A stretch of DNA of 64,000 nt from Mauremys mutica (GCF_020497125.1 NC_059081.1:59416768-59480767); one strand, 5' to 3'. Shown: positions 9,100 through 20,320, counted from the stretch's first letter. The notes: generated by a model not told the origin, from the sequence alone. A program made the numbers and translations.

Positions 9100-11190
9100 T
9101 TTGTCTTGTCATCACCTTCTAGTTTCAGGCCAAACAGGTCTTACCAAAAAGAAAATGTACTCAGATGTCGACGTAGAGATGGACCTTTTGCATGCATGGT
9201 CCAGAAAACTGGCCTCAAAAGAAACAAAAGTTGGGAAGACTTCAGTCCACTCCAAACTACCTTTTGACATCAAGCATAAGGAATATGGACTCCTGGGGAT
9301 AGGCGTATAGGTGTGAAAAGGATGTTGACAAGATGAGAGTGTCATGAAGTGGAACTCCAACATCACTCTGGAGAGGAATCTCAGATGAAACTACACCACC
9401 ATCTTATCCTTGCAAAATCTGATATAAGGTGCATAATAACCATATCCTGAAGCTATAGGAACGATGAAGTCTCTCTTTCGGAAAAGAGCCTTCCATAAAC
9501 AGTTCAAGGGAGCTTTCATCAGTTTTGTCAGAACATTATCCTCCCAGGAGCTGGGTGTGGTATAATTAAGTGTTTTGGGTTTTGTTTTTTTAAAGTTGTG
9601 CCCAATATGAACCTAACTTATAAAGAGCTACCTTGTCTACATTTAGCTAGTTCATGATAGACCAAAATAGTTGAGTGTTAGATTTTAACTATTAAAGAAT
9701 GAAGTCAAGCTGTTTTTGTGCAATTAAGTGGATCCACTTTGACCTATATGCATTGTACTGAATAGTTGTCTGGGCCACCAAGATCACTGAGTTTTGCTTG
9801 TACTTTTGCTAACAGAGGAGCTGGTGGAAGGATGTAGAGAGAAGGAAGGCATCACTTGCTAGTGCTAGTTTTCCACCGTGCAATGAGCAGAAAACTGATT
9901 TCTTGTATATATGAGTGGCAAAGCACTCTGGTGCCCTTCACAATGAAAGAAGATCTGATGTGTCTACTCATGACAATGCATCACTGATCGGCTTAATCTA
10001 TCTGTAGTCTTATTTTCTTGCCCTGCCAGATATGTGGTGACTATCAATGCTTTGTGGAACAGATTCCAGTCTCACACCTGCGGGACTTCCAAAGTTTGGT
10101 GCACCTCCTTGAGTGTTTGTGTGAAACATGGTAGTCTTAATTTTTGGAATGCCATCTTTCTGAAAGCCCTTATGTATGGTTTCAGAGTAGCAGCTGTGTT
10201 AGTCTGTATCCGCAAAAAGAACAAGAGTACTTGTGGCACCTTAGAGACTAACAAATTTATTTGAGCATAAGTTTTCATAGGCTACAGCCCACGCTTATGC
10301 TCAAATAAATTTGTTAGTCTCTAAGGTGCCACAAGTACTCCTGTTCTTTTTGCTTATTATGTATGTGTCCACCTTCATATAAAGAACATTTTTGTGCAAC
10401 TGCTATTATTTGAAAAACAGAGTTCCCTGGCTCCCCATCCTCATTTGGATGCATCCACAATCACTACAGTTTGGTAAAAGGACTCATTCCTAATGGTAAA
10501 TATTCCCTGGACTGCCACTAGACTATCCATTCTCTGGATCCAGTGTAAGTGTCCACTCTGAGGCTTGCTTCCACTGGGATTTCAAGAGTCCATTTATGTG
10601 GACATGCCTGTTGCATCCATTAGCTCCTACATTTGAAGCATAGAGTGAGCTGTCACCTACTGGCTTATTCTTCTCCTTTCAGCCAGACTGATGTCTTGAA
10701 TCCTGTCCCAAGCCTGGAAGGACTGGAATCGAGCTGTGTCTAGCAAAGTTTCTATGTACTCCACTTACTGGAGACAAATCCGGACTTTTGGTAGTTTATG
10801 ATGAACCCTAGCAACTCACCCTGGTGTTGACAAACTGATCTTTTGACATGATCCACAGTGGTGTGGGTGACCCTGATCAGCTGGCTATCTAAGCAGGTGA
10901 AAGGTATGCCCTCCCAGCTTGTGCAGGTAGACAACAACTGCCACCACCCATTTGATAAACACCAACAAAACCAACTCAAAAGTCAAGAAAGAAAATTGAT
11001 AGTGCTTGTCCTTTACTAGAAATATCTTTCCAGTAGTTGAGAAATACACTTATGTGCAAGTAAGCACCCACAATCTCTAGAGAGCTCAGCCAGTCGCTTT
11101 CCTCCAGAAGAGTTGTAGTAGCCACATTGGTTCCAGGATATGAGCAAGCAAGTTTTTAAAGTCTGGATAAAAATTATTTCCAGCTTGAGG
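9100..11190 (-). mobile_element. DIRS-like retrotransposon pol fragment, decayed
   Basis: Minus-strand frames, broken by stops and frameshifts, give an ordered set of pol-like segments. An RT segment at about 11095-11042 reads DWLSSLEIVGAYLHI. A second at about 10963-10915 reads VFIKWVVAVVVYLHKLGG. The expected YLDD box reads CLDS in GIPFTCLDSQLI near 10890. RT continues with LLGFIINYQKSGF near 10800. An RNase H-like segment TVVIVDASK is followed by a stop and GWGA near 10472-10430. Further down lie AFRKMAFQKL (~10160-10130), HCHEWTHQIF (~9980-9950) and LPPAPLLAKV (~9835-9805). A possible recombinase-side remnant is at 9110-9560. This order fits DIRS1-type RT-RNase H proteins. The catalytic box is lost, so it is inactive. 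A PLE dimer interrupts it at 10179-10356. LTRs are not seen. Confidence 0.6.
10179..10356. mobile_element. PLE inverted dimer nested in the DIRS-like fragment
   Basis: The minus-sense left arm (about 10210-10271) and plus-sense right arm (about 10292-10353) are reverse complements sharing TTTGTTAGTCTCTAAGGTGC. The left flank continues to GTTTCAGAGTAGCAGC, the extreme 3' end of the family. The unit is bracketed by a 9-bp direct repeat TTATGTATG (10170-10178 and 10357-10365). The junction near 10272-10291 contains a short stem-II-like CTACAGCCCAC remnant, so the two arms were joined within the hammerhead-like region. DIRS-like coding similarity continues on both sides, which makes this the younger insertion. 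Confidence 0.8.
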
Positions 11191-11764
11191 AAGATCAAAT
11201 TCAGACAATAGCAAACCTTTGCTCTAACAAGAAGCTACATAAATGCTAAAAAATAGGGACCTATAATGGGAACATTGACAACCCTAGAATTGTCATAGTG
11301 TGAACCATGCTTCTATTAACAATTACAGCATTGCACCTTAGAACTGAAAACCTGCACACATCATCCCATCAGAACCTGATACTGAACTCTTCCCAGGCAC
11401 AGTTCTTGACAGAAATTTCTCACTTTAGGAAGAACTAGTATATACACATTTTATTTAAAAGTAAATACAGCAAGGGGGTTTAATGTAATAGGGATTTAAA
11501 AATAGGCTCTATCCTGAGTACACAGTGTCTCTCCTGAAAGAGAGGTACCCTTGCCAAGCAACTCACCTGCAAGATGCTAATCGGCTCAACATTTCACCCA
11601 AATAAGCTCAGGGCAAATTTGGGAGAATGTACTTTGTATTTAAGTGCCAAGAGACCATAACAACTTATCCAATACTGTTAAGTGAATATGAACCCCAGGA
11701 AGAGATGAGATCAACTACATCATAAATCTGAAAGTAAGTTAACTTACATCTACCAAAGGAGAGA
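11191..11764. other. No gene seen
   Basis: No supported feature. The 11191-11230 part may still belong to the decayed DIRS-like unit. Confidence 0.3.
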
Positions 11765-12100
11765 CTTACGGTTAGAGCACAAGACTCGGAGGAAGGAAAG
11801 CTGGGTTAGGTTTCCAACTCAGAGACTTGTGGGACTTTGAGGCATAAAGGTCCAGTGAATTTCTCATTTCCCCATAATTACAGATGGGCACCTTTTACAG
11901 ATGATGACCTTCACGCAATCCATTCTTTTATATTGGAAACTACAACTAATATCACCAAACCAATAAGCACGCACATGAGACAGACAGACAGATGGGGAAA
12001 ATGCCACTTCATGGGTGTGTTGTGAAGCTTAATTCATTACTTATGAAGCACCCTGAGATCCTATAATGATAGGTGCCACAGAAGTGAAAGTATTACTACA
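11765..12100 (+). repeat. MIR-like ancient SINE
   Basis: It opens with a tRNA-like head (GTTAGAGCACAAGACTCGG, then GGGTTAGGTTTCCAACTC in the B-box place) and ends with the common 3' segment GAAGCACCCTGAGATCC. The order and wording match MIR/CORE-type SINEs in plus orientation. The middle is strongly diverged or carries an insertion. A 62-codon frame here is a by-product. Confidence 0.45.
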
Positions 12101-12261
12101 ATTTAATATGTCACTAAGTGTTGAACATTTAACTTATTGAGGAACTGTCCATGGGATCCATGTGTAAGATCACATTGGTACAAAGTATTCATCACTAACT
12201 GAGTGCTTGAAAAAGACCTTTGGGGCTTGCTCATCAAAAGTATAGAGATAAAGAAAACTGC

Positions 12262-12362
12262 TAATGGCTTACCTGAAGAAGAGCTTTGTGTGGCTTGAAA
12301 GCTTGTCTCTCACCAGCAGAAGTTGGTCCAATAAAAGATATTATCTCACCCACCTTGACCCT
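12262..12362 (+). mobile_element. Older PLE tail with hammerhead-like core
   Basis: Plus-sense tail of a second PLE subfamily. It contains CTGAAGA (12273-12279), an extra A, a stem-II-like GAGCTTTGTGTGGCTT, then GAAA (12297-12300) and GCTTGTC, followed by GTTGGTCCAATAAAAGATAT. The layout matches the hammerhead-like block of the younger tails at 7892 and 45551, but the downstream tail differs. It is a 5'-truncated fragment with no inverted partner. Confidence 0.55.
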
Positions 12363-13975
12363 CTGCTTGGAAGAAGCAAGGCTTTTGGGGTCAAATACAT
12401 TTTTAAATATATATTATGCCTGCTGAGGATTATTCATATTTTAACAGTCAATTCCCAAATACTGAAGGAAATTAAGAGTGGATTTGCTTAGAAATATGTC
12501 CTATCATGTTTGAAGCAGTTAGTGGGTCTAAATTCTAGAGAATGTAAAGGCATCCTTTCCCACAGCATAGCCATCTGTTTATTGCAGTTAACCATACCAT
12601 AGACTCTTCTTGAGGAGTAGCTTTTAAGGAGAACATATAACTGATTAAGATCAGGAGTGCTTAGTATATTTCTGCATAACTGTGGATTCTGTAGGGTTTT
12701 CCTGAAAAATCTGTATGATTTTACAAACTTGCTTAGACTTTTATAGCTCTCTATCTATAGATAGAGAGTTATCTTAGTTGGCTTTAAAAATGATTCACCA
12801 GTTCAAATGTACTATCTACTTCAAGACATTTGCTGAGACCAGCTCTCACAAGGGTGCATACACAAGCTCCTAGCAGAGTCCTTTGAAATAAAAGGACACG
12901 GCAGATTAAATTTGAGCCAAAGTGTAGGTTCCAGTTAAACAAGCTTTTACAAATAAGGGCAACAGAACTATATCAATTTTTAAAACTGAACTTTAAGGGT
13001 TTTTTTTAATAAACACCATTTCCCTGGGTTTGCAAACACTTCAGACTTGCTGAGAGACTGACGATATAGCAAAGTGCTACTAGTTCTGCATTTCACTATT
13101 TTTGAAATCTTTGTGTGTATTATTTCTTATTTTGTGTGCATCTCTAACTATGTAAAACACTGGAATGAGAAATGGAGTACCATTCAGCATGATTTCAGGG
13201 AGTTTTATTTTACATTTTTCTCTAACCTCATTCAGCCAGAAAAGCACTTTAGAATCTTACTGCTACCTCTAAACAAGAGTCATTAAGATTTTTTTCCCCA
13301 TCTCAGTAGTGCAGGAACCCTTTTAAACAGTCCTGCCATTTTTGATCACTTACAGTCAGGCATATATCTATATTTGAACAGTTAGTGAAATCCAAGAATG
13401 GAACGATGATTCTCCTGCCAAACCACAGGTTTTGTTCAGCTAAGACTTCTATAACTATAAAAAAGCCACATTATGAGGTAGTGAGGAATACATCTGCACC
13501 ACTATCAGTTTTAAGCTAGATTAGAGCATGTAACACAATACTTTTATTGGCTCCCCTCACACAAACTCCAAATTTAAGGCCTAATTTACATAAAAGGAAA
13601 AAATATATTCCTAATTTCTATTCTAATATTGTATGTTAGAAGGAAAAGGCAGAGGGCAGCAAGAGTAGCAGATTTTCAGTTCTGCTGTAAATAAAACCCT
13701 AGTTTTAAATTAAGTTTCTGAAGTTCATCACTGTAAAGTAGCTTAACCATCAAGAAGCCCAATAAATATATCCATGCACTGTGGATTTCAGCCTGTCACA
13801 AAATCCAGATGTAGTTTGTTTGTATTACCACTATAAAACAAATATCTCAAAACAACTTGCAAATATAACTTTGCAATCCAAACAGACCACTTAAATGTTA
13901 TGTCAAACTTTACAATATATAGTGCAGCTTCATTTAAGTAAATAATTCAAGAAAGAGAGTGTTTTTTATATGGTA
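12363..13975. other. No gene seen
   Basis: AT-rich DNA with a small perfect palindrome around CTCTCTATCTATAGATAGAG (12750-12769). No credible exon and no recognised transposon ends. Confidence 0.35.
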
Positions 13976-14252
13976 GCATAGGCACCCACTCTGTGGGTGC
14001 TCCAGCCCTGGAGCACCCTACAGAAAAAAATTAGTGGGTGCTTAGCACCCACCTGCAGCCAGCTCCCCCGTCCCAGGCCCTCCTGTCCGCCGCGATCAGC
14101 TGTTCCGCAGCATGCAAAAGTCACTGGGAGGCAGGGTGAAGGGGAGGAGTGGGGACAGGGCGCGCTCGGGGAGGGGTGGAAAGAGGCAGGGCGGGGTGCA
14201 GCGGAGCGTGGTGGGGTGGTTGAGCAGCCCCTGGCACCTGTGTATGGTGGTG
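13976..14252. mobile_element. GC-rich MITE-like repeat
   Basis: It opens with GCATAGGCACCCACTCTGTG, containing self-complementary GGGTGCTCCAGCCCTGGAGC, and closes with GGCACCTGTGTATGG, giving weak inverted ends. The interior is GC-rich and unlike its AT-rich surroundings. No TSD is recognised, so the boundaries are approximate. Open frames across it are artefacts of high GC. Confidence 0.35.
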
Positions 14253-14328
14253 AAAAAAAGTAAAGAATACTTCAAGTTACCTCTTGCCTTTTTAAACCTA
14301 GGTAGTACAATGACTAATTCTTCTAAGT

Positions 14329-15179
14329 CAGAGGTGGGCAAACTTTTTGGCCCAAGGGCCACATCTGGGTTGGGAAATTGTATGCAGGGCCATGAATGTA
14401 GGGCTGGGGCAGGGGATTGGGGTGCAGAAGGGAGTGTGGGGTGTGGGAGGGGGTTCAATGTGCAGGAAGGGGCTCAGGGAAAGGGGTTGGGGCAGAGGAT
14501 GGGTGCGGGGTTTACGAGAGGGATCAGGGAAGGGTGCTGGGGTGCAGAAGGGGGTGCACAGGGTGCTGGAGTGTGGGAGGGGGCTCAGGGCAGTGGTGCA
14601 GGGAGGAGTGCAGGAGGGGGCTCATGGCAGGCGGTTGGGGTGCAGGAGGGATGCGAGGTGCAGCAAGGGGCTCAGGGCAGGGGGTTGGGGTGTGGGAGCG
14701 GTGTGGGGTGCAGGCAGGGGACTCAGGGCAGGGAGTTGGGGTGTGGGGTGCAGGAGGGGTTTGGGGTGCGAGCTCCAGCCCAGTGTCACTTACCTGGAGC
14801 AACTCCGGAGTGACAGCAAGCTCCCTGCCTGCCTGCCCTGTCCCTGCGCCGCTCCACTCCGTGAAGCAGCCGGCACCACATCCCTGCGGCCCTGTGGGGG
14901 GGAGGAGAAGGAGGGAGGGCGGGCACAGAAGGCTGAGCATGCTGCCCTTGCCTGTGGGTACCTCCCCCGAAGCCCCCATTGGCCAGGAACAGGGAACCAC
15001 AGCCAATGGGAGCTTTGAAGGAGGTACTCACAGGCTAGGGCAACGCACTCAGCCCTCTGCACCCCTCTCCCCCCTTGGGCTGCAGAGACGTGGTGCCGGC
15101 CACTTCCCAGAGCGGAGCAGGGCCCACGGCGCCACAGGGGTGGCGATCCGGCCCGTGGACCATAGTTTGCCCACCCTCG
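14329..15179. mobile_element. Non-autonomous hAT element with internal G-rich minisatellite
   Basis: The TIRs CAGAGGTGGGCAAACTTTTT and the complement of CCATAGTTTGCCCACCCTCG are flanked by a perfect 8-bp TSD TTCTAAGT (14321-14328 and 15180-15187), diagnostic of hAT insertions. The left half holds a diverged G-rich tandem array. The right half is GC-rich, with segments similar in style to the hAT at 42618-43101. Overlapping open frames of 160-264 codons come from low stop density in GC-rich repeats and show no domain. Confidence 0.8.
14400..14775 (+). repeat. G-rich minisatellite within the hAT element
   Basis: Diverged tandem units built from GGGGTGCAGGAGGG, GGCTCAGGGCAGGGGGTTGG and GTGTGGGAGGG alternate irregularly for about 375 bp. 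Unit length varies (about 30-45 bp by eye). The plus strand is strongly G-rich with many GGG runs. Confidence 0.7.
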
Positions 15180-15267
15180 TTCTAAGTCATAGCTCGGATT
15201 TCCATATTTGACAGTATACTGCGCTATGTCCCTCAGATGTTACAAAAGAAAACATGGTCTAGTGCTT

Positions 15268-16612
15268 CACCCACAGGACTGAGAATCCAGAGGTCTGAAT
15301 TCTGTTCCTGGCTCATCCACAGACATGTACTGTGATTTTAGGAAAGCCATTTAACCAATCTGAGCCCCCTACATCCCATCTTTAAAATAGAAACAACATT
15401 CATTGCTTCACAGAAGCAATGAACAGACTTACGCTGGGTGATGGTAATCAGCCAGTGGTCATAGTACAGGTAGGTATCAGTGACACAGGGAAAGATAGGA
15501 GACAGGTTCTAATTTAGGCTGCGAAGCAAGAGATTAAAGTGGGAGTGCTCCTACATAAACAATATTTATAAATAATATTTACTTAAAGAGTTACAAAAGG
15601 AATCTCACTAAAGTAGGTGACTGGGGAACAAAATGGCAAATGAAATTCAGTGTTGAGAAGTATAAAGCAACACATATTGGAAAAAATCATCCCAACTATA
15701 CATACAAAATGATGGGGTCTAAATTAGCTATTACCATTCGAGAAAGAGATCTTGGAGTTCTCTGAAATGTCTGCTCAGTGTACTGCAGCACTGAAAAAAG
15801 TTAACAATGTCAGGAACCATTAAGAAAGGGATAGATAATAAGAAAATATCATAATGCAACTATATTAATCCATGGTAGTCCCCACATCTTGAACACTGCA
15901 TGTAGTTCTGGTCTCCCTATCTAAATAAATAAATAATATAAATATTAATTAGGATTTGAAAAAGTACAGCGAAGGGCAACAAAAACAATTAGGGGTATGG
16001 AACAGTTTCCATATGAGGAGAAATTAAAAAGACTGGGACTGTTCATTTTATAAAAGAGACAAGTAAGGGGGGAGGGGGAGAATATGATAGAGGTCTATAA
16101 AATGACTGGAGTGGAGAAGTGAATAAGGAAGTGTATTTCCCCTTTATGTAACACAAGAACCAGAGGTAACTCAATGAAATTAGTGGGCAGCATGTTTAAA
16201 AAACAAACAAATACTTAACCTGTGGAACTCATTGCCAGGGGATGTTGTGAAGGCCAAAATTATAACTGGGTTAAAAAAAGAATTAGATAAGTTCATGGAG
16301 AATAGGTCCATCAATGGCTGTTAATCAAGATGGTCAGGGACACAACCCCATGCTCTAGGTATCCCTAAACCTCTGACCACCAGAAACTGGGACTGGAAGA
16401 CAGGGAATGGATCACTTGAAACTGCCCTGTTCTGTTCATTCCCTCTGAAACATCAGCCACTGACCATTCACAGAAGGCAGGATACTGGGCTAGATGGACC
16501 ACTGGTTTTAACCAGAATGGCCATTCTTATAACAACTTGGTTCATCATTTGTAAGACTCTAAGATGCTCAGATAGAAAGCACTACATACGTGACAAGTAA
16601 TTCAAATATTCA
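15268..16612 (+). repeat. MIR-like SINE split by a CR1 insertion
   Basis: The left part (15268-15425) has the MIR order: a tRNA-derived head, then GTTCCTGGCTCATCCACAG, then the core CCCATCTTTAAAATAG. The right part (about 16545-16612) carries a typical MIR 3' segment GTAAGACTCTAAGATGCTC then AGAAAGCACTACAT. CR1 sequence at 15430-16531 separates the two, so the SINE is the older element. Confidence 0.45.
15430..16531 (+). mobile_element. CR1 LINE, internally deleted, plus strand
   Basis: The 5' portion (about 15430-15550) reads like the CR1 ORF1 esterase-like region, with a VIVQVGISDTGK segment. It then jumps to the ORF2 C-terminal region from about 15600, with readable stretches such as WQMKFSVEKYKATHIGK, GSKLAITIRERDLGVL and LGLFIL-type sequence. 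The 3' end has the CR1 UTR phrases GGGCTAGATGGACCACTGG and GAATGGCCATTCTTAT. Stops and frameshifts are frequent, so it is dead. The join of ORF1 and ORF2 ends implies loss of most of the reverse transcriptase. Confidence 0.75.
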
Positions 16613-16746
16613 TTGATAATGAAGTGACATGTCTACATATACAGAATAAAGTAGTATTTCACTAAATCAGGCTTTGGGCCAGAAAGTGAACAAGAAAAAT
16701 TCATTTCAAAATATTTTCAATTAAACTAACCAAAAAATAGCTTGTA

Positions 16747-16933
16747 CATCTCTACCCCGATATAACGCTGTCCTCGGGAGCCAAAAATCTTACCGCGTTA
16801 TAGGTGAAACCGTGTTATATCAAACTTGTTTTGATCCACCGGAGCGCGCAGCCCCACCTCCCTGGAGCACTGCTTTACTGCGTTATATCCGAATTAGTGT
16901 TATACCGGGTCACTTTATATCGGGGTAGAGGTG
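16747..16933. mobile_element. Mariner-type MITE (TA target)
   Basis: The ends CATCTCTACCCCGATATAAC and the complement of TTATATCGGGGTAGAGGTG are inverted repeats of about 20 bp, flanked by TA (16745-16746 and 16934-16935). The 187-bp body has no coding capacity and retains several CG dinucleotides, suggesting moderate age. TA duplication and end structure place it with Tc1/mariner-mobilised elements. Confidence 0.75.
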
Positions 16934-17139
16934 TATAATGTAAACTAAACCAAACTATAATTGTATAAAATGTCACATAATGAAATGCTATTTAGTTATT
17001 GTATATTACCATACCTTAAATTATTCTTGAAGTCAGAAGACACTCCAATGTAGATGACCATCCACAAAAGCCTGGTATTACCTTTGAAAGATCCAGGCTA
17101 AATCCCCATCAGCCATACAGAAAGACTGACTCAACATGA

Positions 17140-17914
17140 CAGGTTTCAGAGTAGCAGCCATGTTAGTCTGTATCTGCAAAAAGAACAGGAGTACTTGTGG
17201 CACCTTAAAGACTAACAAATTTATTTTAGCATGAGCTTTCATGAGCTACAGCTCACTTCTTCGGATGCATAGAATGGAACATACAGACAGGAGATATTTA
17301 TACATACAGAGAACATGAAAAGGTGGAAGTATGCATACCAACAGGCAGAGTCTAATCAATTGAGATGAACTATCGTTAGCAGGAGGAAAAAACTTTTTGA
17401 AGTGATAATTAAGATGGCCCATAGAAGGTGGGAGGAGAACTTAACATAGGGAAATAGATTCAATTGGTATAATGACCCAACCATTCCCAGGTCTTTGTTT
17501 AGGCCACAGTTAATAGTATCTAGTTTGCATATTAATTCAAGTTCAGTCTGTTTTTGCTGAACTTGAATTAATATGCAAACTAGATACTATTAACTGTGGC
17601 CTAAACAAAGACTGGGAATGGTTGGGTCATTACACCAATTGAATCTATTTCCCTATGTTAAGTTCTCCTCACACCTTCTATGGGCCATCTTAATTATCAC
17701 TTCAAAAAGTTTTTTCCTCCTGCTAACGATAGTTCATCTCAATTGATTAGACTCTGCCTGTTGGTATGCATACTTCCACCTTTTCATGTTCTCTGTATGT
17801 ATAAATATCCCCTGTCTGTGTGTTCCATTCTATGCATCCGAAGAAGTGAGCTGCAGCTCACGAAAGCTCATGCTAAAATAAATTTGTTAGTCTTTAAGGT
17901 GCCACAAGTACTCT
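17140..17914. mobile_element. PLE inverted dimer, 775 bp, longest in the window
   Basis: The minus-sense left arm (about 17165-17546) and plus-sense right arm (about 17557-17912) are near-perfect reverse complements. They are joined around TTCAAGTTCAG, a ten-base loop, and CTGAACTTGAA. Both arms carry the same 3' part of a PLE, including ACTGTGGCCTAAACAAAGAC and the AAATTTGTTAGTCTTTAAGG tail. The left end runs to GGTTTCAGAGTAGCAGCC. The unit is flanked by a perfect 13-bp direct repeat TGACTCAACATGA (17127-17139 and 17915-17927). It was inserted once, as a dimer, with the 3' ends facing outward and the truncated 5' ends fused. Confidence 0.85.
17834..17873 (+). ncRNA. Hammerhead-like motif in the right arm of the 775-bp PLE dimer
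   Basis: GCAT, then CCGAAGA (17838-17844; C replaces the usual U of CUGANGA), an extra A, stem II GTGAGCTGCAGCTCAC, GAAA (17862-17865), GCTC and ATGC. A mirror copy exists in the left arm (minus strand, about 17230-17270). The C change at a conserved core position probably impairs cleavage. Confidence 0.5.
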
Positions 17915-17927
17915 TGACTCAACATGA

Positions 17928-20320
17928 TGCATACAACTTTTGGAAGACATACTATCTAATCTAACTAACATCAACTGGTATATGTATAAGCTAATTAATA
18001 AAATAACAGTAATTAAGATGAAGTGCATATAATTTGTGCGCTTAAATATATATTTCTTACTGAAGAGACTTCAGAAGTGAAACCACTTGCTAACATATCT
18101 GAAAGTGCAGAGTATGAACCAGTTTGTTTTGTTTGCTCTGCATTGGACTTTCAACTTCAGTAGGAATACAAGTCCTTCCCAGAAATACTCAAAAGTTACC
18201 ATTAACTTATATTTGTAAATATAAAGTAGTGATAAGCTATTCTTAAATTCATTTTTAGTTTGCCTCTTCTGGGGTACTTTTTTGGCCAAGGATTGACTTG
18301 TAATATCACTTGCTCCTATACAATTACAATGGATTGGTAGTTTTCTGCACACTACAGGTATGCCACAATTTCTTCTTTTAGCTCCATTTCTTACAAGAGA
18401 AAAACTTTACTTTCATAAATAAGTACAGTAGCACAGTAACTACAGTTTTATCACTGCTATATTACTAGGCTTGGCAGAATTAAATTTTTAAAAATAATTT
18501 TGATGGATATCATCAATGCTTATTTTTAACAACTGTTTTCAATTTTTATCAATTTAAATTCTCACCTGCACAGGAAATTATGGGGGATCAGAATTATTCA
18601 ATGACAGTAAACATTCAGATTCAGAAAGTGAACGCTTTATAACAGTTAAAACACACATTGTCAACATCACATGGCAAAATATACAAGCCTAAATATCTTT
18701 AAATCAAACAATAGGTTCTTAAAAAACTTTTTTCTTATGTTGCCTACCTGTAAATTTTGATCAATGGAAATATTTTTTCGTTGGTTCGTGTGTGAAATCA
18801 ATGTTTACTGACATTTACCTATAAAAATCTAATCCTAATACATTACCAACTGCAGTTTAAATAGTACAGAAAAACCCAGTAAACTGCACTACCCATGTTC
18901 CACATTAATAAGTAATATGGGTTCTGAGGCTCATCTGAGAATTTCACTCATTTTCCCATTCTTTCATACCCTTCTCCCTGTCAGCAATGGAAAGGGAATG
19001 GGAGCTTTAAAGTTTTCTCCATACCCACTCCTTTCCTTAGTTACTGAAAGGGAAGTTTCTCATACCTTCCTTCTGGCAAAGAGTTTCCAAATTCCCAATC
19101 CTTAACAATAATGGATTTTTATTTTTAAATGAAAACAAGAGGATATCCCACACTACTAGTACACCTCATTACTTTTTTTTTTTCTTCTTTCTACTGTGTA
19201 CATATCATTGCTGCAACTCAAATTGAAAAGTAGCTTTTCAGTTCTATGGAGCTGCTCCCAAGGAGCCAAAGCCAAGAACGAAGTCATCTGCTGATGGGTT
19301 GGAGTGAACACTTCAACAGAGGTGCAGGAAAAGGTAGACTTTCCACCACTGCTGTCTACAAAGTAGGTTTTAGTTTCTGAAAAGTAATATCAGTGAAACT
19401 GGCACACACAACTATTGTTCCTGCATTCACCTGTTCTCCTAAAAAGCTTCATATTACTATTGAGTTAACTGTCTCTTTTAAATCTTGTGTACAGATATCA
19501 TTAAAGTTAAATTGCTAGAAATGCCAGAATCTAGGAAATTAATAAGCAAAACAGAGAAGTTTTCCAAATACAATAGTTATAAATTACTCTTTTTGAATAG
19601 TCTGTAAATTTTACTTTACTTATCAAACCAAGTCAGCCAGAATTATCTACCCATGTGAAAAGTCATTGTCTTAAGCCATGCATTAATAAGGTAGGCTGTG
19701 AGGTGTTTATTCTTATTTTCTCCAATGAAGTAATCATTGAGCTTGTTTGTTTGGGCTTCTTTAAATTTTTTTAAAACATTTTTAAAAACTTAAGTAATTT
19801 CGCCAAGGGAATTTAGTACATACATTTTGACTAAATGTATTAGTTTGAAAGGTCCTTAAGTTATCTAATCACACCTGACAAAAGGAATGGTTGCAGATGT
19901 TCAGAAAGTCCCTGGGAAACATTTGCTTTAATTAACACAGTTTATGAAAATTTAGAATCTGAAAATGGCTAACAATTATGTGATTAAGTGGTCAAGACAC
20001 TCTTTTGGAGTTCTCAAACAGCTGTCAATGACACAGTTCAAAAGAATTTACACAATCAATGATTAATATTTATATAATTAACTGATTACTCCAAATGCTA
20101 GAGAGAGTCATGGTTACTTTTCCTCTCTCTCTTACTAACACAATAGTAAGAGAAAGCAAATGGTCTATTAAACTTAAGGGAGAAAGTAAGACAATACTAT
20201 TTTAACAGAGACCAAGTAGAGGGACAATTTGGATACTAGAAAATTCAGACAAATGTGATTTAAGTTAAGACTTCAAAAAGCGTTTCAAAGGAAGGAGGAA
20301 GATATCAGAAACAAAACAAA
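17928..20320. other. No gene seen; AT-rich
   Basis: Long AT-rich interval. A segment at about 18470-18660 (CTAGGCTTGGCAGAATTAAA and following) looks like a degraded AT-rich transposon end, but no TIR or TSD is visible. No coding exon with splice sites is recognised. Confidence 0.35.

Noticed and set aside
9073..9366. Plus-strand open frames opposite the DIRS-like region
   Set aside because: Shadows of the minus-strand element; no domain on the plus strand.
11837..12025. 62-codon open frame
   Set aside because: It overlaps the MIR-like SINE and has no other support.
14096..15211. Overlapping frames of 120-264 codons on both strands
   Set aside because: They lie wholly inside the GC-rich hAT and its minisatellite. 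Composition is glycine/cysteine repeat-driven and there is no domain.
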